DNA of 64,000 nt. Source: Treponema sp. GTDB lineage: Bacteria > Spirochaetota > Spirochaetia > Treponematales > Treponemataceae. Below the pieces are notes generated by a model. That model was given only the letters and a program-made list of their open reading frames with translations, was not told the DNA's origin and searched no databases. Every line of letters starts with the position of its first letter. Position 1 is the first letter of the stretch. Where the stretch lies: the NCBI GenBank assembly GCA_016293915.1, contig JAEDCY010000006.1:1-64000 (forward strand). The letters run 5' to 3'. This document shows, piece after piece, positions 42,702 through 49,665 of the stretch. Both the position numbers and the translations under genes were made by a program.

Positions 42702-44246
42702 ATCATAAAATATTCTACCTTCATTTTCGATTCGCTCTGTATGCAGTTTTACATCAGTAACCTTTTCCAGAAAAGCCCTGTCATGACTCACAACAATAAG
42801 TGCACAGGAAAGAGATGACAGTGCACTTTCCAGAGCAAGCACACTTGTTATATCCATATGATTCGTTGGTTCATCCAGAATTAAAAGAGATAGCGGCTTT
42901 TCTACCGCCAGAGAAATCATAAGCTTTCTAAGTTCGCCGGGACTAACAGAGCCCTGCTGCAGATTTTCTGGTTCACTGCCAAGACGGTATAAAGTCGAAA
43001 GAACAGCTCCTCTTTCCGTATCTTCAAGCTCATTGAAGTCAGAAAGAATTTGATTCTTTAAGTCTTCTGGAATCTCCTGAGGCAGATACATAACTTCCTT
43101 TGTCCTGCCGGATTTTTCAAGCTCACTAATCAGATGCTTTATAAAAAGACTTTTCCCGGTCCCGTTCTGCCCGGTCAAGGCAATTTTTGAATCAGGATTA
43201 ATTACAATCCTCGGAATGTGAAGCTTATAAGAAGTTTTTTCTTCAGATGCAAAAATATCACTTTCTTCTATAACTATAGCCTTTGCAAAGCCTGCTCCTT
43301 CAACCGAAAAACCTTCTTTTCTCATAAGTGATTTTTTTACCGAATCGCGGACGGCCTCGGTTCTTTGAATCTGATTTTCGAGATGTGCTTTTGCATCTCC
43401 AGTGCTTCTGTCTTTTCCACCGAGTCTTGCGACATCAATTTTTCTTTTTGCATCATGATCACGAGGGTCAATATTTTTTTTAGCAAGGCGGCTTTTAGAT
43501 CGTTCGTTTTCTTCTGCAAGCCTGCAGCTCCTCTGCTTTTCGTCTGCCGCTTTTGAATCGAGTCTTTCCCATTCTCCGCGATTATGAGAAGCCTTCTGCT
43601 CGCGAAGCTTCAGAGCCTTGCTGAGTCCTCCGAAATAACTTTCACAAACTATGCAGTCGCGTCCACCATAAAAAGCACGGTCCTCATTATAAAGATAAAC
43701 AGTGTGCTTACAAAGAGAGTCCGCAAAAGAGCGGTCATGGCTTACAATAATTCCGATTCCACTAAAGAGGGCAAGTGTGTCAGAAATCATGCGGACAGTT
43801 CCCTCATCAAGATGATTTGTAGGCTCGTCCAGAAGCAGCACCGCCGGTTGCTCTGCAAGCGCACAGGCAATCTGGATTCGCTTCTTCTCCCCACCAGAAA
43901 GAGAATCATAGCGACCAATCATTTCTTCTGTGACATGAAGCATAGAAAAGAAGCGACGCACTTCGTTATCATCACTCCAGAAAACCGAATAAAGATTTTC
44001 GGGCACTTCGGCAGTTTCCTGAGGGCAGTAAATAACACAGCCAGTGGTGCTTTGCCCGCCACTTACAATTCGCCCTTCATCAGGCTTAAGCAGGCCTGCA
44101 ATAAGTTTAAGGAGTGTACTCTTACCACAACCGTTACTTCCGGCAATGCAAGTCCAGCCGTCATTAAACTGTAGAGAAAAATTCTCGAACAAAGTTATGT
44201 GCGAAGATGGATATGAAAAATAAAGCTTTTGAATTTCTAATGACAT
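42696..44246 (-). CDS. ABC-F family ATPase (candidate ribosome protection protein)
   Basis: A 516-residue protein with two ABC ATPase domains and no transmembrane segments. Domain 1: Walker A GSNGCGKST (about 34-42), signature LSGGEKKR (about 116), Walker B LLLDEPTNHLDE. A charged interdomain linker (about 205-300) follows. Domain 2: Walker A GQNGTGKS, a divergent signature VSPGELRKLM and Walker B LLILDEPTNHMD. Proteins of this layout bind the ribosomal E site; some dislodge antibiotics, others act in translation. GGAGG lies 5 nt before the ATG and is embedded in an attenuator-like leader, which favours an inducible resistance role. It is divergent from a MATE efflux gene. Confidence 0.85.
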   Translation of the reverse strand: MSLEIQKLYFSYPSSHITLFENFSLQFNDGWTCIAGSNGCGKSTLLKLIAGLLKPDEGRIVSGGQSTTGCVIYCPQETAEVPENLYSVFWSDDNEVRRFFSMLHVTEEMIGRYDSLSGGEKKRIQIACALAEQPAVLLLDEPTNHLDEGTVRMISDTLALFSGIGIIVSHDRSFADSLCKHTVYLYNEDRAFYGGRDCIVCESYFGGLSKALKLREQKASHNRGEWERLDSKAADEKQRSCRLAEENERSKSRLAKKNIDPRDHDAKRKIDVARLGGKDRSTGDAKAHLENQIQRTEAVRDSVKKSLMRKEGFSVEGAGFAKAIVIEESDIFASEEKTSYKLHIPRIVINPDSKIALTGQNGTGKSLFIKHLISELEKSGRTKEVMYLPQEIPEDLKNQILSDFNELEDTERGAVLSTLYRLGSEPENLQQGSVSPGELRKLMISLAVEKPLSLLILDEPTNHMDITSVLALESALSSLSCALIVVSHDRAFLEKVTDVKLHTERIENEGRIFYDL

Positions 44247-44251
44247 AATGA

Positions 44252-44400
44252 CCTCCGAAGGAAGCCGGCAATCATAATAAAATTATGCAGGGAAATAATA
44301 TAACGAACAGATTCGCAAAACCCCGATAAAATTAATACTGTAACTGACTTCCTGAAAATGAAATCATAAATGAGAAAAAAATGTAGGGAAATCAGATTTA
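44252..44400 (-). promoter_or_regulatory. Translational attenuator leader of the ABC-F gene
   Basis: Reading the reverse strand, four segments can pair in alternative ways. Segment 1 CTGATTTCC (44395-44387) pairs with segment 2 GGAAGTCAG (44352-44344), 9 bp with one G-U. Segment 3 CTTCC (44264-44260) pairs with segment 4 GGAGG (44256-44252), the ribosome binding site, around a TTC loop. Alternatively segment 2 (AGGAAGTC, 44353-44346) pairs with segment 3 (GGCTTCCT, 44266-44259) over 8 bp including one G-U, freeing the site. A leader peptide ends five bases before segment 1. The complementarities are seen; drug-induced stalling is inferred. Confidence 0.6.
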
Positions 44401-44415
44401 CAGTCTCATCGGCAA
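44398..44415 (-). CDS. Putative leader peptide MPMRL of the ABC-F attenuator
   Basis: A five-codon ORF, TTG CCG ATG AGA CTG then TAA, with a TAAGGAG site (44427-44421) five bases before TTG, or eleven before the internal ATG (44409, giving M-R-L). It ends five bases before attenuator segment 1. M-R-L matches the start of the short macrolide arrest sequence MRLR known from the ErmD leader, but here the next codon is a stop. It is very short and its translation is unproven. Confidence 0.45.
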   Translation of the reverse strand: MPMRL

Positions 44416-44441
44416 TGCGTCTCCTTATGAAAATTTAATTA

Positions 44442-44470
44442 ATTCTATTATGAAAATGATTTTGTGTCAA
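44442..44470 (-). promoter_or_regulatory. Promoter of the ABC-F leader transcript
   Basis: On the reverse strand consensus TTGACA (44470-44465), a 17-bp spacer and TAGAAT (44447-44442). Transcription would start near 44435, about 10 bases before the leader peptide's ribosome binding site, giving a leader of about 190 nt before the ABC-F start codon. Confidence 0.65.
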
Positions 44471-44518
44471 TGAAAAAACACAGACTCCCGGTTGTGAATC
44501 ATGGATCAAATATGCTTA

Positions 44519-44547
44519 TTGAACTTTTTCTTTCATTTCAATAATGT
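44519..44547 (+). promoter_or_regulatory. Promoter of the MATE gene
   Basis: TTGAAC (44519-44524), 17-bp spacer and TAATGT (44542-44547), with eight bases to the ATG at 44556. This implies a nearly leaderless transcript and argues against the ATG at 44544, which falls in the -10 box. Confidence 0.5.
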
Positions 44548-44555
44548 ATTTTACT

Positions 44556-45905
44556 ATGTTTCATCATAATTCTTCTTATGAAAGAAATTTAACAGAAGGC
44601 TCGCTTTTTAAGGGAATCTTTCTATATGGTCTGCCGCTCATTTTTTCAAATCTCCTGCAGGTGCTTTTCAACATTGCCGATGTTGCAGTAGTAGGAAGAT
44701 TTGCCGGTTCTCAGGCCCTTGGTTCTGTTGGCTCAACTACCCAGCTCCTCTTTTTGTTCACCGGCCTTTTGATGGGACTTGGCGGCGGCGTGAATGTAAT
44801 CGTTGCCTTTTACATAGGTGCTAAGTCAAAAAAAGATTTAGAGGATGCAATTCATTCGTCCTTTATAGTTTCAATAATAACCGGTTTTATCCTTTTGATT
44901 TTTGGCTATGCTTTAGCAAAACCGGTGCTTACCCTCATCAAAACTAAGCCGGAACTTCTGGAAGGTGCGGTAATTTATTTTAAGATTTACATGCTTGGTA
45001 TGCCAGGCGTTGCACTTTTTAATTTCGGAAACGCTGTGCTTAGTGCAGCAGGTGATACAAAACGTCCTCTCTACTATCTTAGTTTTGCCGGAATCATCAA
45101 TATAATTTTGAATCTGTTTTTTGTGATTGTATGCAGACTTTTTTGTGCCGGGGTTGCTCTTGCCAGCATTATTTCACAATATGTTTCGGCAGTGCTGGTT
45201 ATGATTCCTCTGATTCGCGGACGGGGACTTGGAGATGTAAAATTTAACTTTTCAAAGCTAAGGCTTAACCGCGAGAAGACAATCAGAATTTTGAAGATAG
45301 GAATTCCAGCCGGAATGCAGAATGCGATTTTTGCTGTAGCAAACACATTCATTCAGGTGGGTATAAACTCTTTTGATGCAGTGATGGTTGCAGGAACTGC
45401 TGCCGGAGCAAATCTTGATAATATAATCTACAGCGCAATGAACGGATTTTATGTAGCCTGTGCAACTTTCATCGGGCAGAATTATGGAGCCGGAAATAAA
45501 AAACGCATTCTGCACAGTATGATTATTTCGAATCTTTTTGCTTTCAGTCTGGGAGCCTTTCTCAGTATAACAATGTATATTTTCGGGCCTCAGTGCCTTT
45601 CTCTTTTTACAAGTGACCCGGAAGTTATTCACGCCGGCATGCTCCGTTTTTCAATTATGTTCTTTTCATACCCGGTTGCAAGTTTTATGGATAACACAAT
45701 CGCCGCCAACCGCGGACTTGGAAAAACTTCTGTTCCAACGATTATTGTTCTGCTCGGTTCCTGCTTATTCCGTATTCTCTGGATATACACAATCTTTAAA
45801 TGGATTGGAACGATTCAGTCTCTCTTCCTTCTTTATATTTTCTCCTGGGCAATCACAGCTATTGCCGAGATGATTTACTTCGTAAAGATTTACAGAAAAA
45901 TTTAA
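44556..45905 (+). CDS. MATE-family efflux transporter
   Basis: A 449-residue inner-membrane protein with twelve hydrophobic segments in two halves, typical of MATE cation-coupled exporters of drugs and toxic organic compounds. Conserved stretches include GLPLIFSNLLQVLFNIADVAVVGRFAG, FTGLLMGLGGGVNVIVA and, in the second half, IGIPAGMQNAIFAVANTFIQ and FIGQNYGAG. It is divergent from the ABC-F gene, so both may respond to toxic compounds. The start at 44556 follows from the promoter position; 44544 would add four residues. Confidence 0.88.
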   Translation: MFHHNSSYERNLTEGSLFKGIFLYGLPLIFSNLLQVLFNIADVAVVGRFAGSQALGSVGSTTQLLFLFTGLLMGLGGGVNVIVAFYIGAKSKKDLEDAIHSSFIVSIITGFILLIFGYALAKPVLTLIKTKPELLEGAVIYFKIYMLGMPGVALFNFGNAVLSAAGDTKRPLYYLSFAGIINIILNLFFVIVCRLFCAGVALASIISQYVSAVLVMIPLIRGRGLGDVKFNFSKLRLNREKTIRILKIGIPAGMQNAIFAVANTFIQVGINSFDAVMVAGTAAGANLDNIIYSAMNGFYVACATFIGQNYGAGNKKRILHSMIISNLFAFSLGAFLSITMYIFGPQCLSLFTSDPEVIHAGMLRFSIMFFSYPVASFMDNTIAANRGLGKTSVPTIIVLLGSCLFRILWIYTIFKWIGTIQSLFLLYIFSWAITAIAEMIYFVKIYRKI

Positions 45906-45910
45906 GTTTT

Positions 45911-45949
45911 AAATATGACACTTAGTTGTCATATTTTATATGGTATTCT
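45911..45949 (+). promoter_or_regulatory. Operator palindrome and extended -10 upstream of the GyrI-like gene
   Basis: Arms AAATATGACA (45911-45920) and TGTCATATTT (45927-45936) with centre CTTAGT, then four bases, then extended -10 TGGTATTCT (45941-45949). Nearly identical in layout to 41945-41984. Confidence 0.65.
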
Positions 45950-45998
45950 GTAAACATCCAGTTGGATTGAAATCCACCGGTTTTACAGGAGAACTTCA

Positions 45999-46328
45999 AT
46001 GCCATTTGATTATAAGAAAGAATTCAAAGACTTCTATCTTCCGCCGGCAAAGCCGCATATTGTTCACATTCCCAAAATGCAGTTTGTCGCAGTTCGCGGA
46101 AAGGGAAATCCTAACGAGGAAGACGGCGAATACAAAAGTGCCCTTGCAGTGCAATATGCAATCGAATACACAATCAAACAGATGGATTCCTTCGCCCTCA
46201 AAAATGGCTGGCAGCTGGATTTTTCAACCACAAGACTTCATCATGAAATCTACCTGAGTGACCCGCAAAAAACCGCTACAGAAAGACTGAAAACTGTAAT
46301 AAGACATCCGGTAAGGAAATCAAAATGA
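45999..46328 (+). CDS. Internally deleted GyrI-like small-molecule-binding protein
   Basis: A 109-residue protein. The N-terminus (FDYKKEFKDFYLPPAKPHIVHIPKMQFVAVRGKGNPNEEDG) is a typical start of GyrI-like domain proteins, which are normally about 200 residues. The C-terminus (LDFSTTRLHHEIYLSDPQ, then RLKTVIRHPVRK) is their typical end. The middle (about 100 residues, including the GLWW-type region) is missing: after EYTIKQMDSF the sequence continues directly with the C-terminal part. AGGAGA lies 7 nt before the ATG, and the frame is intact, so the gene is expressed or newly deleted. The next gene overlaps by 4 bp. Confidence 0.75.
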   Translation: MPFDYKKEFKDFYLPPAKPHIVHIPKMQFVAVRGKGNPNEEDGEYKSALAVQYAIEYTIKQMDSFALKNGWQLDFSTTRLHHEIYLSDPQKTATERLKTVIRHPVRKSK

Positions 46329-46573
46329 AAAATGAACTTTTAGAAAACATCGAAAAACTCCACACAACCCCCATGGGCATAGACCGTATTCGCCACAATC
46401 TCCGGCTTGGCGATGATGTCAAAGATGTCGTTGTCTGGTGTCGTCAGAAAATTCTGGCCACTGACGCGATTATCACCCGGCAGGGAAAGAACTGGTATGT
46501 CAAAATTGACGGATGTGAGTTCACTGTGAATGCCTACAGCTTTACGATAATTACAGCGCATACAATGCGTTAG
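46325..46573 (+). CDS. DUF3781 family protein
   Basis: An 82-residue protein with LHTTPMGIDRIRHNLRLG, VVVWCRQKI and ITRQGKNWYVKIDGCEFTVNAYSFTIITAH, matching DUF3781, small proteins often found beside GyrI-like or regulator genes in Firmicutes and treponemes. Function is unknown. It is translationally coupled to the GyrI-like gene (ATGA overlap). Its TAG stop lies in the first bases of a large palindromic repeat. Confidence 0.8.
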   Translation: MKNELLENIEKLHTTPMGIDRIRHNLRLGDDVKDVVVWCRQKILATDAIITRQGKNWYVKIDGCEFTVNAYSFTIITAHTMR

Positions 46574-46757
46574 GCGCTGGAAGGGGGCGTAAGCCCGTGC
46601 GATAGCACCGAGCGTAGCGGAGCCTGGAAGTGCCGACCGCCTGCGAAGCAGGCGGGAACGCCCTATTAATCTTCAAACCTGTGTAAGACCGCCGGTCAGA
46701 GCGGTCGTTGTTCAATAGCAAGGCGTTAAAAAAAATTGCGATGCAGCAATTTTTTAG
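46574..46757. repeat. GC-rich multi-hairpin intergenic repeat
   Basis: Contains GGGGGCGTAAGCCC, GACCGCCTGCGAAGCAGGCGG, GACCGC-N8-GCGGTC and an A/T foldback (AAAAAATTGC...GCAATTTTTT). It shares CGCTGGAAGGGG with the repeat inside the DUF763 gene. Its right part (from 46689, TGTGTAAG, hairpin, GCGTTAAAAA, then ATTTTTTAGC) matches the layout at 40908-40980. The final A/T hairpin could terminate the GyrI-like/DUF3781 transcript. Confidence 0.65.
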
Positions 46758-46759
46758 CC

Positions 46760-47053
46760 TTACCATTCCTCAATCATAAGATTTGAATTCTCTGCAATTT
46801 CCGTAAAATCAGAAACATTGCGGGTTACCAGAATCAGATTGTTTGAAATAGCAATTGAAGCAATCAACAAATCAAATCTCTGGGCAGGGGTTCCTTGAGA
46901 CTTGAGTCGCTCATATAAATCAGAATAGATATTTGCAGCACTGGCATCAAAGGAAAGAATCTCATATTGTTTTTGTACATATACAATAGAATAATTTAAA
47001 AGAACATTTTTTCTTTTAAGAAACGCCATTAGAATACTGACAAACTCCTTCAT
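46760..47053 (-). pseudogene. VapC-like PIN toxin remnant lacking its N-terminal half
   Basis: The last 97 codons match the C-terminal part of VapC-type PIN-domain toxins (YEILSFDASAANIYSDLYERLKSQGTPAQRFDLLIASIAISNNLILVTRNVSDF). The catalytic residues near the start of the PIN fold (an LLDTN-type segment) are absent; upstream codons read into unrelated sequence opposite the cardiolipin synthase gene. No antitoxin gene is adjacent. It is best seen as a decayed toxin-antitoxin system. Confidence 0.65.
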
Positions 47054-47074
47054 TAGCTTTATTATATATATAGA

Positions 47075-48676
47075 ATGAAAAACACAAATACAAAAAAATT
47101 TAAGGATATCAAAGACAAAAAACGTTTCAAGTTTTTTTATAGAAGCGTTTATAGCCGCATCATAATCAACTTTCTTTTCATTGCCGTACAAATCTTCATA
47201 ATGGCCCTTTTTGTTCTTCGCCTGGAAAAATATCTGGAACTTTACTTTGGGCTTTCCCTCTTTCTTTCTGCAAGCTTCATGATTTATATCGTAAATAAAA
47301 ACGGTCGGAACGAGTTTAAGCTCGCCTGGATTATTCCTATGATTTTCGTTCCGCTTTTCAGTATTGCAGCTTATTTTATGTATCACACAAACCGGGGTGC
47401 TCTGCGATTTTCAAAAAAGCTTACATTGCTTAGAGAAAAAACTCAGGTTATGCTTCCTGAAAGTTTTCCGCCATCTCTAGAATCTCAGACGCAATTTGTA
47501 AATGAACTTTCGAATAATCATGCCTCTGATTTGATTTATTATCTGACTAACAATTTCTTTTTTCCTTATAGTAATTGTGATGTAAAATATTTTTCAAGCG
47601 GAGATGATTTTTTTCCGCATATGATTGAAGCAATACAAAGTGCAAAAAAATTTATCTTCCTGGAATATTTTATTATTGAACCTGATTCGTCATGGAATGA
47701 GATTTTTAATGCACTTAAGAAAAAAGTTCAGGAAGGTGTAGAAGTCCGCATTCTTTGCGATGGACTTGGCTCTCCTGTTCTTTCAACTTCATATTATCAA
47801 AATTACTTAAAAGCAAATGGTTTTAAATCCCGTGTTTTTATTCCGATTGTTCCTGTTTTTTCAACGCAACTTAATAACCGCGACCACAGAAAAATACTGA
47901 TTGTAGACGGTCAGCTTGCCTTTACCGGCGGTCTTAATCTTTCAAATGAATATTTCAACCGCGGAAAGAAAAACCGTTTTGCCTACTGGAAAGATAATGC
48001 AGTTCAGATTCAAGGGCAGGCTGTTCATACCTTTCTTCAGCTCTTTTTACAAAGCTGGAATCTCTTTGCAAAAGATATTGAAGATTTTACTCCATATTTG
48101 CCGTCTTCTTATGGGATTTATGACAAGCCGGGAATTACAATTCCTTATGGAGATGATTTTTTTAATAACAAAGATATTGCAGAAGATATTTATCTCTACA
48201 TTATTAACAGTGCAAAAAAATATCTGAACATTACTTCACCATATATTCTTGTTGACAACCACTTGCAGGAAGATTTGATATTTGCGGCAGCCCGTGGTGT
48301 TGAGGTTTCGATTATTGTTCCTGCCCTACCTGACCACCTGATTACTTTCTGCATCGGAAAAACTTTTCTTGAAACTTTTGTGAACAAAGGAATTAAAGTT
48401 TATCTTTACCAGAAGGGCTTTATTCATGCCAAAACTTTTATTTCTGATAATCAGATTGCGACTATTGGTTCTGTTAATCTTGATTACAGAAGTTTGTATC
48501 ATCATTTTGAAAATGGTGTAGTCTTCATAGATTCACCTATTGTTGATTCTGTAAAAAGAGATTTTGACCAGACTCTGAAAGATTGTATTCAGATGCAGCC
48601 GGGAGATTATAAAAAGATTAAACCTCACATACGTTTTATTGGCCGCCTCTTCAGAATCTTTGCGCCGCTATTTTAA
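47075..48676 (+). CDS. Cardiolipin synthase-type phospholipase D protein
   Basis: A 533-residue membrane enzyme that condenses phosphatidylglycerol (or related lipids) into cardiolipin. After a basic N-terminus, three hydrophobic segments (about 27-48, 52-70, 87-105) precede two PLD domains with HKD motifs HRKILIVDG (about 274-282) and HAKTFISD (about 449-456). The FTGGLNLSNEY and IGSVNLDYRS signatures follow each. Length and order match bacterial Cls. A TATATA-type box lies a few bases upstream and there is no Shine-Dalgarno. It is divergent from the vapC remnant. Confidence 0.88.
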   Translation: MKNTNTKKFKDIKDKKRFKFFYRSVYSRIIINFLFIAVQIFIMALFVLRLEKYLELYFGLSLFLSASFMIYIVNKNGRNEFKLAWIIPMIFVPLFSIAAYFMYHTNRGALRFSKKLTLLREKTQVMLPESFPPSLESQTQFVNELSNNHASDLIYYLTNNFFFPYSNCDVKYFSSGDDFFPHMIEAIQSAKKFIFLEYFIIEPDSSWNEIFNALKKKVQEGVEVRILCDGLGSPVLSTSYYQNYLKANGFKSRVFIPIVPVFSTQLNNRDHRKILIVDGQLAFTGGLNLSNEYFNRGKKNRFAYWKDNAVQIQGQAVHTFLQLFLQSWNLFAKDIEDFTPYLPSSYGIYDKPGITIPYGDDFFNNKDIAEDIYLYIINSAKKYLNITSPYILVDNHLQEDLIFAAARGVEVSIIVPALPDHLITFCIGKTFLETFVNKGIKVYLYQKGFIHAKTFISDNQIATIGSVNLDYRSLYHHFENGVVFIDSPIVDSVKRDFDQTLKDCIQMQPGDYKKIKPHIRFIGRLFRIFAPLF

Positions 48677-48712
48677 ATATGACACTACATAGTCATATTT
48701 AAATGCTATAAT
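48674..48712 (+). promoter_or_regulatory. Operator palindrome and extended -10 upstream of the SPL-type gene
   Basis: Arms TAAATATGAC (48674-48683) and GTCATATTTA (48692-48701), then extended -10 TGCTATAAT (48704-48712), then six bases to the ATG. The centre spacing equals that at 41945 and 45911 if one mismatch is allowed in the inner position. It begins just before the stop codon of the cardiolipin synthase gene ends. Confidence 0.6.
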
Positions 48713-48718
48713 AAAGAC

Positions 48719-49600
48719 ATGCATTTTGTAACTGCAAAAACAATTCTGACTCCTCACAGCATGAATATTTATCGCGGCTGCACCCACGGTTGTATTTATT
48801 GCGACTCTCGCAGTAAGTGCTATCAGTTCACTCATGATTTTGAAGATATCGAAGTAAAACAGAATGCTCCGGAACTTCTGGAAGAAGCCCTCCGTAAAAA
48901 ACGAAAGCGCTCTATGATTGGAACAGGCTCCATGTGCGATCCTTACATTCCGATTGAAAAAGAGCTTGGGCTTATGCGCCGCTGCCTTGAAATAATTGAA
49001 CGCCACAATTTCGGTGCAACTCCTCAAACTAAATCAGACCTTGTACTAAGGGATCTGGATATCCTTACCCGCATAAATAATAAGACCAAAGCCGTAGTGC
49101 AAATGACACTAACCACTGCAGACGACGAGCTCTGCCGTAAAATTGAGCCCGGGGTTTGTCCGACCAGCCGCCGCTTTGAAGTTTTGCAGGCTTGTCGCGA
49201 GGCTGGCATTCCGACTGTTGTCTGGTTCAGTCCACTATTGCCATTTATCAATGATACAAAAGAAAATATAGAAGGAATTGTTGATTATTGCGCCCGCGCT
49301 GGTGTACAGGCAATCATTTGTTTTGGAATTGGCCTCACCTTGCGCGAAGGAAATAGAGAATATTTTTACGCGGCTTTGGACCGCAAGTTTTCGATGTCCT
49401 CAACCACCGATAGCCTCAAAGAACGCTACCAGAAAACCTTCGGCTATTCCTACGTGTGCTCAAGCCCGCATGAAGCTGAGCTTATGAAATATCTTGCCCA
49501 ACTTTGCCGTCAGAATAATATCCAGCTTGGAACGGACTCTGTCTTTAAGTGGATAGAAGAGTTCCCGGACACAGACCCGCTCCAGCCAGAATTATTCTGA
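48719..49600 (+). CDS. SPL-family radical SAM protein
   Basis: A 293-residue radical SAM enzyme. The cluster motif is CTHGCIYC (Cys21, Cys25, Cys28) within YRGCTHGCIYCDSRS, close to the spore-photoproduct-lyase-like (SplB-related) Rv2578c/YpgQ-type group. GTGSMCDPYIPIEKELGLMR and a VVWFSPLLPFIND stretch are typical of this group. No sporulation is expected in a spirochaete, so the reaction is unknown; DNA or small-molecule repair is only a guess. The transcript is predicted leaderless with the shared operator immediately upstream, linking it to the WYL regulator. Confidence 0.85.
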   Translation: MHFVTAKTILTPHSMNIYRGCTHGCIYCDSRSKCYQFTHDFEDIEVKQNAPELLEEALRKKRKRSMIGTGSMCDPYIPIEKELGLMRRCLEIIERHNFGATPQTKSDLVLRDLDILTRINNKTKAVVQMTLTTADDELCRKIEPGVCPTSRRFEVLQACREAGIPTVVWFSPLLPFINDTKENIEGIVDYCARAGVQAIICFGIGLTLREGNREYFYAALDRKFSMSSTTDSLKERYQKTFGYSYVCSSPHEAELMKYLAQLCRQNNIQLGTDSVFKWIEEFPDTDPLQPELF

Positions 49601-49665
49601 TGTCTATAATTGTTTAATTATACCTCATATCTTTTTTCTTCTTTTTGACTTTAATGAACGCAAAA

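Noticed and set aside
46568..46740. Possible integron attC sites (GCGTTAGGC and AAGGCGTTA motifs near small genes)
   Set aside because: No matching RYYYAAC partner boxes at the proper distance, no integrase gene and genes on mixed strands; repeats explain the sequence better.
47054..47386. Upstream part of the long reverse frame ahead of the vapC remnant
   Set aside because: It lies opposite the well supported cardiolipin synthase gene and does not resemble a PIN domain start.
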